DNA of 18,384 nt from Bacteroidaceae bacterium (lineage in GTDB: Bacteria > Bacteroidota > Bacteroidia > Bacteroidales > Bacteroidaceae). This document shows positions 8,600 to 16,032 of this stretch, piece by piece. The notes under the pieces are model-generated. The model saw nothing but the letters and a program-made list of their open reading frames with translations. It did no database searches and was not told where the DNA came from. A program made the position numbers and the translations under genes. The stretch covers positions 1 through 18,384 of the forward strand of contig CAADWS010000095.1 in the NCBI GenBank assembly GCA_900752815.1, given 5' to 3'. Every line of letters starts with the position of its first letter. Position 1 is the stretch's first letter.

Positions 8600-8630
8600 C
8601 AAATATATTTGAAAAAAAACAGTCGGCCAA
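8600..8630 (-). promoter_or_regulatory. Promoter of AraC-family gene
   Basis: On the minus strand, TTG (8630-8628) and TATATTTG (8607-8600) are separated by 20 bases, a full match to the Bacteroidota pattern. The predicted start near 8593 leaves about 26 nt before the ATG. Confidence 0.7.
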
Positions 8631-8642
8631 TGATTACCTTTG
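8608..8642 (+). promoter_or_regulatory. Candidate promoter of GH2 gene
   Basis: TACCTTTG at 8635-8642 matches TAnnTTTG. The nearest TTTG (8608-8611) is 23 bases upstream, slightly long. It overlaps the divergent AraC promoter, so a regulator bound here could affect both. The leader to the ATG at 8835 would be about 185 nt. Confidence 0.45.
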
Positions 8643-8834
8643 TAAATATGAAACAAGTTGCCGGAGAGTATCTTGTTAACGAGAACCGGGGTAGAGCGGA
8701 ATTATGAAAAAAAGAATGCCGGTGACGGTTGTCTGAAACTTTTGGCCCGAAATGCAGGACACCGGGCCTGATGCCAAAGGCCGTGTGTGCAGCCGGTTGC
8801 GGCGGTTAATATGAAAAACGGATAGATTTAAATC

Positions 8835-11800
8835 ATGGAAAACAGAAATTGTATGTCAGTGGAGAGATTTGTATGGACCGTAGTGTTCTGGCTGTCGGCG
8901 CTGTCGGCGTGGGCACAGCAGTATTCCGAAGTGGCTTATGACGATTGCGGAACGCCCGGAAAACAGCCGCATCTGGTTTTGGGAGAGAATTACACGATGC
9001 CTTCCCAATTGGGCGGAAGTCTGGCCGAGCGCACCTGTACGTTTGGCAATAAGGTGGTTTATGCTTTTGACAAGATGGATATCCAGGCGAAGTATCGCAT
9101 GGAAATTACCTTTCTGGCGGATGCCGAACGGGTGGTCCGGCTGATTGCTGACGGTAATCCTCTCTGTGAGGACCTGGTCTTGCCGAAAGGAAAAGTGCTG
9201 AAGAAAGAAATTGATTTGCCCCGTCATTCCTTTGCCTATGGGCAGTTTGTGCTGGTCATGACCGTGTCCAAAGGCGCGAATGCGCTGGTGTCCGAAATCC
9301 GGATGCAGTCCACCCAGGCACGGCCGTTGCCGGCCGTTTCCGCGGAAGAGCGCGAGGCGCTGAAGTCGGTGCGAACCTATAAGGTGAACACGAACGTGGA
9401 TGTGGAGAAGGTATTGCCGCAATATATTCCGATACCAGTTTCCGTTAATAATGTTTATAACAACCGCTTGTCCCTGAACGGTGTATGGCGGTTCTCGCCG
9501 CAGGAAAGCGGAAGCGGCTGGTCGGCTATTCAGGTGCCCGGCCAATGGAGTATGCAGGGATTTAAGGTGGATTCGGCTGCTTTTGCCCGATATGAAAGGG
9601 ATTTTGAGATTCCAGAGGATTGGACTGGGAAAAATATGATTTTGCGTTTCGACGGAGTGCACAGCGAATATCATGTGTCGGTCAACGGACGCGAAGTGGG
9701 CTATCACATGGGAGGAATGACGCCTTATGAGGTGGATATAACGTCTGCACTTCGGGAGGGGAAAAACACGTTGGCACTGAAAGTCAGGAGTGAGTCGGAA
9801 GCCGACATGTTGGGGAGCCTGACCCAGTATGCAGCCCATCAGCTGGGAGGGATTACCCGGAAAGTGACTCTTTTTGCCGTCCCCGAAGTACACGTTACCG
9901 ATTTACGCATCGTAACCGACCTGGATGAGGACTACCGTGACGCGATGCTGCGGATTTACGCCTCTGTCACCAACCGTTCGCCGCGCGAGGCAAAACAGCT
10001 GGCGCTGAACGTAACGCTGGACGGGCATCCGGCTGCCGGAACGTTGCGGTTACCCGATTTGGCGGCAGGAGGAAGCTGGAGCGGATGGCTGGAGATGGAG
10101 GTGGCCGCCCCGGAGCTGTGGAATAACGAACATCCCTATCTTTATACCCTGCATGCCGACTTGTGCCAGGAAGACGTGTCTTTGGCACAAATGGAGAAGA
10201 GAATCGGTTTCCGGGAAATAGAGGTTGCGGGCAACCGGTTGCTGGTCAACGGTGTGCCGGTGAAATTGCGGGGAGTGTGCCGCCATGAAGCGCATCCGCT
10301 CTACGGACGTTCGTTGACGGATGCGGAATGGAAAGCCGATGCGATGCTGTACAGGGCGGCCAATTGTAATTTTATCCGCACGTCCCACTATCCTCCGGCT
10401 GAGGAATTCCTGGAATATTGCGACGAGTTGGGCCTTTTCGTAGAAGTGGAGGCACCGGTGTGTTGGGTTGGACATCATGCCAATGAGAATTGGCGGAAAC
10501 TGAACTACAAGGACAAAAAATATTATGACTACATTCTGCAGGCCGACATGGAGACCGTGCATTTCTACCGCAATCATCCCTCCGTCATCTTCTGGTCAAT
10601 GGCCAACGAGTCTTATTGGAACGAGCACTTTGCCCAGGTGGCGGAATACATGAAGAAGGCCGATGTAACGCGTCCGTTTGCCTTTCATGACCAGGCCTAC
10701 GGCGGCTTCAACAATCAGGGTAGTACGGCGCCGATAGCCAATATCCATTATCCGGGTCCCGGAGGGTATAAAACCGCGGCCAAAAGCGAGCGCCCGATGA
10801 CCTACGGAGAATATTGCCATCTGAATGTGTATAACCGCAGCGAACTCGTCACCGACCCTGGCATACGCAGCGACTGGGCCTTGGCCTTGGCACCCATGTG
10901 GGAGAATATGCTGAAGACGCCGGGCGTTTTGGGCGGCTCCATATGGTCGGGCATCGACGATATTTTCCAGTTGCCCGACGGTAATGCCGTGGGCTATGGG
11001 GCGTGGGGACCTATTGACGGATGGCGCCGGCCAAAGCCGGAATATTGGGACATGAAGAAAATATATAGTCCGGTAAAGCTGTTGACGGATTCGTTGCAGC
11101 CGGCAGAAAACCTGACGCTGAAGGTGGAAAACCGGTATTTGTTTACCAATCTGGAGGACTTGCGGATTTCCTGGCAGTTTGGTGAAGAGTCCGGCATGTG
11201 TGCCTTGAACGTGGAACCGGGAAAGACGGGAGAGCTGCAGATTCATGTCCGCCGGCCGGAGGCAGCCAATCTGTTGGCCCTGAAATTTGAAGATCCCAGA
11301 GGTTTTACGGCCGACGAATATTTGATTCCAGTGGGGGAACAGGTGCAGAACCAGTTGCCCGAACCCGTAAAGGAGCGGACGCGGCTGAAGAAAACCCGTA
11401 CGCACTATCTGATTACCGGAGAGAATTTCCGTTGCGCAATCAGCCGGAGCACAGGGCAGTTGGAAAAAGTGGAGAAAGGCGGGGAACAAGTCATGACCGG
11501 TGGCCCCTGGCTGATGGTGCTTCCGTTGACTGGAGGCGGATGCTACCCGAATCATAATGCTCATACGCCCATCTTTAATGACTGTTGCAAGAACTGGAAA
11601 AGTACCAGTGTTTCTGCCGAAAAGAAAGGGGATGATGTTTACATCCGAGTTGAGGGAGCCTACGACAATTTTGCTGGCGAATATACCTTGTGCATCAACG
11701 CTTGCGGGGAGTTGAATGTCAGCTATGAATTCAAGGCCTTGGCCGATGTGAATCCCCGGCAGTGGGGACTGGTCTTCGAGACGGCAGAAGGATATGACCG

Positions 11801-12218
11801 GTTGTTCTGGAGAAGAGACGGACTGTGGAGCGTTTATCCGGCCGACCACATCAGCCGGCCGGTGGGCACAGCCTGGAGTTCCTACAAGGAGGTGCCTGAG
11901 GTGCAGCATCCGCGTGTGAAGCCTTTGTGGTCGTGGAGCAAGGATTTCAATGAATTGGGCAGCAACGATTTCCGTGCTACCCGCAGGAACATATGGTATG
12001 CCGGTTTGCAGGATTCTTGCAAGCAGGCACGGATTACGGTCCGCTCCAATGGGCAGCAGCATTGGCGTTGCTGGAAGTCCGGCCGGCACACTCGTTTCCT
12101 TGTGGCCGACTTTGTTACGGCGGGCGACGAAATGTTCTTGTCGGGACATTATGCTCCTTACAGGAAACCAGTCAAGGCCGGAGATGTCGTCAAGGGTACG
12201 GTGAGAATTAATCTGTAA
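8835..12218 (+). CDS. GH2 beta-galactosidase-type glycoside hydrolase, secreted
   Basis: 1127 aa. Residues 1-28 are a signal peptide (...LSALSAWAQQ). Residues about 29-165 are an extra beta-rich N-terminal domain of unknown role, possibly carbohydrate binding. From about 205 the GH2 modules follow: sugar-binding jelly roll (LNGVWRF, VPGQWSMQGF, FDGVHSEYHVSVNG), immunoglobulin-like domain (about 355-465), then the TIM barrel beginning FREIEVAGNRLLVNGVPVKL. RGVCRHEAHP (479-488) and FIRTSHYPP (513-521) are family landmarks. The acid/base is E592 in WSMANES and the nucleophile is E659 in MTYGEY. The C-terminal half carries the beta-domains of LacZ-like long enzymes. It should act by retention on beta-galactosides, though GH2 also includes glucuronidases and mannosidases and the substrate is unproven. 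An alternative start is the ATG at 8853. Confidence 0.92.
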   Translation: MENRNCMSVERFVWTVVFWLSALSAWAQQYSEVAYDDCGTPGKQPHLVLGENYTMPSQLGGSLAERTCTFGNKVVYAFDKMDIQAKYRMEITFLADAERVVRLIADGNPLCEDLVLPKGKVLKKEIDLPRHSFAYGQFVLVMTVSKGANALVSEIRMQSTQARPLPAVSAEEREALKSVRTYKVNTNVDVEKVLPQYIPIPVSVNNVYNNRLSLNGVWRFSPQESGSGWSAIQVPGQWSMQGFKVDSAAFARYERDFEIPEDWTGKNMILRFDGVHSEYHVSVNGREVGYHMGGMTPYEVDITSALREGKNTLALKVRSESEADMLGSLTQYAAHQLGGITRKVTLFAVPEVHVTDLRIVTDLDEDYRDAMLRIYASVTNRSPREAKQLALNVTLDGHPAAGTLRLPDLAAGGSWSGWLEMEVAAPELWNNEHPYLYTLHADLCQEDVSLAQMEKRIGFREIEVAGNRLLVNGVPVKLRGVCRHEAHPLYGRSLTDAEWKADAMLYRAANCNFIRTSHYPPAEEFLEYCDELGLFVEVEAPVCWVGHHANENWRKLNYKDKKYYDYILQADMETVHFYRNHPSVIFWSMANESYWNEHFAQVAEYMKKADVTRPFAFHDQAYGGFNNQGSTAPIANIHYPGPGGYKTAAKSERPMTYGEYCHLNVYNRSELVTDPGIRSDWALALAPMWENMLKTPGVLGGSIWSGIDDIFQLPDGNAVGYGAWGPIDGWRRPKPEYWDMKKIYSPVKLLTDSLQPAENLTLKVENRYLFTNLEDLRISWQFGEESGMCALNVEPGKTGELQIHVRRPEAANLLALKFEDPRGFTADEYLIPVGEQVQNQLPEPVKERTRLKKTRTHYLITGENFRCAISRSTGQLEKVEKGGEQVMTGGPWLMVLPLTGGGCYPNHNAHTPIFNDCCKNWKSTSVSAEKKGDDVYIRVEGAYDNFAGEYTLCINACGELNVSYEFKALADVNPRQWGLVFETAEGYDRLFWRRDGLWSVYPADHISRPVGTAWSSYKEVPEVQHPRVKPLWSWSKDFNELGSNDFRATRRNIWYAGLQDSCKQARITVRSNGQQHWRCWKSGRHTRFLVADFVTAGDEMFLSGHYAPYRKPVKAGDVVKGTVRINL

Positions 12219-12293
12219 GGCTGGATTTGACGCGCAAGAAAAGGTGATTGGTCAAAAACGAATCGTGCTGGTCCTCAATGCGGAAGAGGGCTG

Positions 12294-12340
12294 ATAAGTT
12301 CAGGCGGGTGTGCTGCAAAAGCACACCCGCCTGAACTTAT
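12294..12340. terminator. Long perfect hairpin between convergent genes
   Basis: A 21-bp perfect stem (12294-12314 with 12320-12340) with loop GCAAA. Neither side has a T tract directly after it, so it is not a textbook intrinsic terminator. Its place between two convergent gene ends suggests a bidirectional terminator or RNA-stabilising element. Confidence 0.55.
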
Positions 12341-12510
12341 TAATCCCACTGGTTTTCTCTGTTTTCCCGGAAAATCCTTTCTTCTTTTACCCATTCCCGT
12401 TTTCTTGATTTATCATCAATGCAGGTAAAAGCCGTTGCTGCAATCTACCATGGCCCTTTGTTCAACTCTTCCTTATAGAAAAGCTTTTCTTCCTTTTGAG
12501 GGTCCTGTGC
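12340..12510 (-). pseudogene. Possible decayed coding remnant
   Basis: One minus-strand frame reads AQDPQKEEKLFYKEELNKGPW, then a TAG (12445-12447), then IAATAFTCIDDKSRKREWVK and EERIFRENRENQWD before a TAA (12340-12342). The residues on both sides of the TAG are protein-like, with a charged tail typical of a real C-terminus. There is no start codon with context, and a further TAG lies upstream (12511-12513). I do not recognise the family. It could be chance. Confidence 0.3.
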
Positions 12511-12606
12511 CTAGGAATTTTCCGGGTTAAAACGTTGGTGTTGGGCGTTTTCCTGCCTGCGTTTGCGGCACGCAGGCAGGGATGCAGGATGGTGCCCATG
12601 TGGTTT

Positions 12607-14481
12607 TTACCGGTATTGCAGCTGTCGGGCTTCCGATACATGCCCGTTGGCGTCGGGGTGAACCGGAAGGAAGGTTACAAACCATTCTCCGCCCGGTATG
12701 GTGCGTGGGCAGTAAAGCTCTATGCAGTTCCATCCGGCTTTCAGCGGAAGGCGTACGGGGGGACGCATCCAGCAGAACTGCTCATGAGTATAAGGGATTT
12801 TCGCTTCGGGGCGATACCAGGTGTCGTAGTCGTAACGGTATTTCCCGGGTTCTTTCCAGCGGGGTGGGAATATTTCCTTTTGATTGACGAAAACGCGGCC
12901 GTCCGATTCCCAATGTCCCTGATAACCGATGCCGGGGGAGCGGCGGTTTACGCGTACGGGTGTGTCGAAACTGATCCATGCGGTGATGACGGTGTCGTGG
13001 GGAACGTGTATTTCCGTAGACATCCAGCCTTCCATGGTGGGCAGCATGGGAACTTCGTGTTTGCGGCAGAGGGAATTCATGTGTATGACGGCTCCCCAGG
13101 CTTTTACCGTGCGGAGTTCTTCGCGGCGGGTGCCACGGGCGGCAGGCAGACTGACGGTCCAGGGAATGTGAGAGTTGGCAACCCATCGGATGTCATAATC
13201 GTAGAGCAGGTGGTCGCGGTGGTAAGCCATTCGCTGTTCAAATTCGGCCAGCTGTTTATGCATGGCGCTGGAGGGGGCGGGAAGCAGATGCTCGTCTGCG
13301 GGGTCGATGCCTTCTCCGCCGCACCACAACCGTTCGGCAAAGGGCAGAAGGCATCCGGGCATGCCGTTGAGGGCGAAGAAGTCGGAGGGTTGGAGCGGAA
13401 TGTCGGTCCACAGGCAGAGGATGCCGCCGCGCGCATGCGCTGTGGCCTGAGGTTGGCCGCATGTCGTGTGGAGGAAATAGTCGGCGGCATTGAGCAGCGG
13501 ATGCCCGTTGTTGAGGTAGCCCTGATAAGAGTCAATATAAGGATTTCCGGCGTCCTGCCGCGCGCGTTGCTGGCCAATGGCTGCGTTCCAGATTTGCGTG
13601 ATGCAGTTATCCGACGGTTTCAGTCCCGGATTCCAGCACACCGGAGTCCGGCCGTGCTTGCGGACGATGGCTTCGCAGAATGCCATGAATTCTTCGGGTT
13701 TCTTGACGTGTACTTCATCCGAACCGATGTGAAAATAGGGACATTCGTCAGCTGTGATTTCCTGAAAGAATTCATTCAGGCAGGCTTCCAGAATCTTTTG
13801 TCCTTTTTCGGAATCCATGGTGCAGCCGAAGGTCTTTTGGAAATATTGGCTGTGGCCGGGCATGTCGATTTCGGGAATGATGGTGATGCCTCGCTCACGG
13901 GCGTAGGCAATGAGTTCGTGCAGTTCCCGGTAGGTGTAGAATTTGCCTTCATCCCGGCCGGTTTCATGGTTTTCCGGGAGGTTCAGCTGTGGATACGCCC
14001 TGCATTCGATGCGCCAGGCCGGATGGTCGGTGAGGTGGAGGTGGTATACGTTGATTTTGTAACTGGACAGGAGATCGATGTCGCGCTTGAGTTGCTCGGT
14101 GGGGCGGAAGGTCCGTCCGCAGTCGTACATGAAGCCGCGGAGCGGAAAGGCCGGATAATCCCGAATGCTGACTTCCGGATAGGTGCCGTCGGGCCGGCGG
14201 AGTTGCTGCAGGGTGGCACGTGCCCATACCAGTCCCTGCGCAGTGCGTGCCCGCAGGCGCGCCTTCGTTCCGCGGATGCTGAGCGTATATCCTTCTTCGG
14301 GTAAATCGGCCCGCGAATGGAGGCGTGCGTCAATGGTGCGGACCTGCACATACTTCTGGCTGTGCCTGACGAGTTGTTTGGGAGCGGGGATGAGTTGCTG
14401 CGCTGCAAGGTTTCCCGGAATGACTACACCCAGGATGGCGATGAGCAATGTGCGCAAAATCGGTAAACGTAATTTGTGCAT
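12607..14481 (-). CDS. GH20 beta-N-acetylhexosaminidase, secreted
   Basis: 624 aa; releases terminal beta-GlcNAc or GalNAc from glycans by substrate-assisted catalysis. Residues 1-27 form a signal peptide (...GNLAAQ). Residues about 30-110 are the GH20 N-terminal alpha/beta domain (PAPKQL, GYTLSI, GLVWARATLQQL). The barrel starts at FPLRGFMYDCGRTF (112-125), with HLHLTDHPAWRIE (147-159) and IPEIDMPGHS (202-211). The catalytic pair is D255-E256 in HIGSDEV, where most relatives have HxGGDE. WNPG and LCLWTD supply aromatic pocket residues. Residues about 430-624 are an extra C-terminal part ending in a beta-rich module (GWNCIELYCPR, GGEWFVTFLP) that may bind carbohydrate. The ATG at 14481 is supported by the signal peptide and an upstream promoter. 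Confidence 0.93.
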   Translation of the reverse strand: MHKLRLPILRTLLIAILGVVIPGNLAAQQLIPAPKQLVRHSQKYVQVRTIDARLHSRADLPEEGYTLSIRGTKARLRARTAQGLVWARATLQQLRRPDGTYPEVSIRDYPAFPLRGFMYDCGRTFRPTEQLKRDIDLLSSYKINVYHLHLTDHPAWRIECRAYPQLNLPENHETGRDEGKFYTYRELHELIAYARERGITIIPEIDMPGHSQYFQKTFGCTMDSEKGQKILEACLNEFFQEITADECPYFHIGSDEVHVKKPEEFMAFCEAIVRKHGRTPVCWNPGLKPSDNCITQIWNAAIGQQRARQDAGNPYIDSYQGYLNNGHPLLNAADYFLHTTCGQPQATAHARGGILCLWTDIPLQPSDFFALNGMPGCLLPFAERLWCGGEGIDPADEHLLPAPSSAMHKQLAEFEQRMAYHRDHLLYDYDIRWVANSHIPWTVSLPAARGTRREELRTVKAWGAVIHMNSLCRKHEVPMLPTMEGWMSTEIHVPHDTVITAWISFDTPVRVNRRSPGIGYQGHWESDGRVFVNQKEIFPPRWKEPGKYRYDYDTWYRPEAKIPYTHEQFCWMRPPVRLPLKAGWNCIELYCPRTIPGGEWFVTFLPVHPDANGHVSEARQLQYR

Positions 14482-14600
14482 AGTTGTTGAATTGAACGAA
14501 TCGTATGGATGGGTTATATATAAATGTGTGCAAAAGGAGAATCTCCGTGTGCAGAAGTTTACGAAAAGGTTATCAATGGTGCTCTTTCATATTCTGTTGG

Positions 14601-14632
14601 CAAAGTTAATATTTTCTTAACGTAAATCACAA
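14601..14632 (-). promoter_or_regulatory. Promoter of GH20 gene
   Basis: On the minus strand, TTG (14632-14630) and TAACTTTG (14608-14601) are separated by 21 bases. The leader would be about 110 nt. Confidence 0.65.
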
Positions 14633-14791
14633 TATCCTGCCCCCTTTTGCAGCAGAAGCAGGCGGAATTTCGGGCTGTAGCGAAGGAGACTGGTGCCCTG
14701 CGGAGCGCAGTTGAGGAAGAACGTTACCATCCTGTCGTCCGTTCTCTCTCATAATTCTTGCAGAATGCTGATGTGTCTGAAAAATTCTTTC

Positions 14792-14799
14792 TACTTTTG
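14792..14799 (+). promoter_or_regulatory. Candidate ferritin promoter, -7 box
   Basis: TACTTTTG matches TAnnTTTG. No clear -33 TTTG is seen at the expected spacing, which fits a promoter that needs an activator. The leader to the ATG at 15000 would be about 194 nt. Confidence 0.45.
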
Positions 14800-14885
14800 C
14801 AATGCGGCTATAAATGACGGAGCGTCGTGAGGTCATGCCTGGCATTCGGAAAAAATGCAGGATGCCCGGTTGACATGCCGTCAGT

Positions 14886-14916
14886 TCCGGCTCTCTGCCG
14901 GAGTATTTGCCGGCAG
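14886..14916 (+). promoter_or_regulatory. Two mutually exclusive hairpins in ferritin leader
   Basis: Stem A pairs TCCGGC (14886-14891) with GCCGGA (14897-14902). Stem B pairs CTGCCGG (14895-14901) with CCGGCAG (14910-14916). They share the GCCGG at 14897-14901, so only one can form at a time. Regulatory role is inferred. Confidence 0.35.
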
Positions 14917-14999
14917 ATGTTCATGCATCTTATTAATCGGGTGAATTCACCTGTAAGGCAGGAAGTTTTCATCTTATCAAAAAATATTTATTTCAGACT

Positions 15000-15524
15000 A
15001 TGTTGAGTAAAAAGTTACACGAGGCGCTCAATGCGCAAATCAATGCAGAGATGTGGTCGGCCTATCTTTATTTGTCCATGTCGCTGAATGCAGAGGCAAA
15101 GGGCCTGAAGGGCGTTGCCAACTGGTTTTATGTCCAGTTCCGCGAGGAGCAGGACCATGCCCGTATCCTGATGAACTATGTGATTGCCCGCGATGCGGAA
15201 GTAAAGCTGCTTCCGATAGCCGAGGTGCGCACGGAGTGGGCATCGCCGCTGGAGATGTTCCAGGACACGCTGGAGCATGAGAAGAAGGTGACGGCCATGA
15301 TTAACGAGCTCGCGTCGATAGCTGCCGAGGACAAGGATTATGCTTCGTCAAACATGCTGGTATGGTTCATCGACGAGCAGGTGGAGGAAGAAGAATCGGC
15401 CCGCGATATGATTGCAGCCTGTGGCGCGGTGGAAGGCAACCGCTTCGGACTGTATATGCTCGACAAGGAACTGGCTGCACGCACCTACACGCAGGCATCC
15501 CCGCTGGGCGCTGCCGCAGAATAA
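15000..15524 (+). CDS. ftnA: Bacterial non-heme ferritin
   Basis: 174 aa cytoplasmic iron-storage protein that oxidises Fe(II) and stores ferric mineral in a 24-subunit shell. The single four-helix ferritin domain carries the expected ferroxidase ligands: E17 (AEMWSAYLYLSM), E50 and H53 (REEQDHA), E94 (LEHEKK), and Q127 with E130 (FIDEQVEEEES). There is no heme-binding methionine arrangement of bacterioferritin and no N-terminal extension of Dps. Length is normal. The ATG at 15000 directly starts the conserved MLSKKLHEALNAQINAE. A strong terminator follows 29 nt after the stop, so it is probably monocistronic. In related Bacteroides ferritin responds to iron and oxygen; the sequence here shows only a structured leader. 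Confidence 0.96.
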   Translation: MLSKKLHEALNAQINAEMWSAYLYLSMSLNAEAKGLKGVANWFYVQFREEQDHARILMNYVIARDAEVKLLPIAEVRTEWASPLEMFQDTLEHEKKVTAMINELASIAAEDKDYASSNMLVWFIDEQVEEEESARDMIAACGAVEGNRFGLYMLDKELAARTYTQASPLGAAAE

Positions 15525-15553
15525 ACGCAGACCGTTTCCGGATTGGAAAAAAT

Positions 15554-15602
15554 CGGAGCGATACCCCTTGGAAGGAACACGGGGCGTCGCTCCGCTTTTT
15601 TT
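15554..15602 (+). terminator. Ferritin terminator
   Basis: CGGAGCGA (15554-15561) pairs with TCGCTCCG (15587-15594), with an inner CCCC/GGGG stem, followed by a seven-T run at 15596-15602. Confidence 0.85.
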
Positions 15603-15727
15603 GTTGGGGAAAAGGTGGGGCGTGCGGGGCGGAGTTGAGGCTCTTCCCGGTCGGCTTCCGTCATGGAGGAGGGATGCCGGCGGACCGGAATGTGCCGCCG
15701 GTTTTCGGGAAAAAGTCCGGTGAAAAT

Positions 15728-15835
15728 CTAAAGTAAGACAGTTTTTACAGAAGTACTGACAGTTTTTTCTAAAGTAAGGACAGTTTTTTCTAAAGTACTG
15801 AGAGAATTTTCTAAAGTACTGAGTGTTTTTTTTGA
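15728..15835 (+). repeat. Tandem 21-bp repeat, array B (5 units)
   Basis: The unit start (CTAAAGTA, once CAGAAGTA) occurs at 15728, 15748, 15769, 15790 and 15811: one 20-bp and three 21-bp steps. The typical unit is CTAAAGTACTGACAG followed by a T run. It is the same repeat as at 698-770 but in the opposite orientation. TACTGA and TAAGGA variants are mixed, as in array A. Confidence 0.85.
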
Positions 15836-15947
15836 ATGCGCGGCGCGTGGAAAAAGCCGGGGCCGTGGCGGGGCCGGGGGCACGCGCGGTCTTTGCGACA
15901 GGCACAACGGGCTGTCGGAATGGCGCTGGCGGATGCAGGTTTTCGGA

Positions 15948-16003
15948 GAAAAAGAAGGCCTGCCCGCCACCGTGCGCGGCGGGGCCGGCAGATGGCGGGC
16001 AGG
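15948..16003 (-). terminator. Sialidase terminator
   Basis: An 11-bp perfect stem (15959-15969 with 15993-16003) lies 30 nt past the sialidase stop. On the minus strand it is followed by CCTTCTTTTT, a T-rich tail. Confidence 0.6.
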
Positions 16004-16032
16004 AAAAAGGTGTGCGGAGACGGTGAGAGAGG

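Larger units (their letters stand above)
12219..12606. other. Convergent intergenic region, 388 nt
   Basis: It lies between the GH2 and GH20 stops. It contains a 21-bp perfect hairpin and, overlapping its right edge on the minus strand, a possible decayed coding remnant; both are listed separately. Bases about 12520-12606 show only a short inverted repeat (GCCTGCGT / ACGCAGGC, near 12557-12577) that may be the GH20 terminator stem. Confidence 0.5.
14482..14999. other. Divergent intergenic region, 518 nt
   Basis: It separates GH20 (minus) from ferritin (plus). It holds the GH20 promoter (14601-14632), a candidate ferritin promoter (-7 at 14792-14799) and a structured ferritin leader (14886-14916). 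The middle part (about 14640-14760) has small hairpins but no gene I can support. Confidence 0.6.
15603..16032. other. Gene-free convergent region, 430 nt
   Basis: After the ferritin terminator there is GC-rich sequence without a gene, then array B (15728-15835), then more GC-rich sequence with the sialidase terminator hairpin. Open frames here read as Arg/Pro-rich or as heptapeptide repeats and are not credible proteins. Confidence 0.6.

Noticed and set aside
8568..8630. N-terminal extension of the AraC regulator (ATG at 8630)
   Set aside because: A well-formed promoter lies within the extension and the added residues do not fit the sensor domain.
10596..12149. 517-codon minus-strand frame inside GH2
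   Set aside because: Antisense to the GH2 catalytic barrel and C-terminal domains; no recognisable motifs.
12496..14304. 602-codon plus-strand frame over GH20
   Set aside because: Antisense shadow of the minus-strand GH20 gene, with no domain and no signal for expression.
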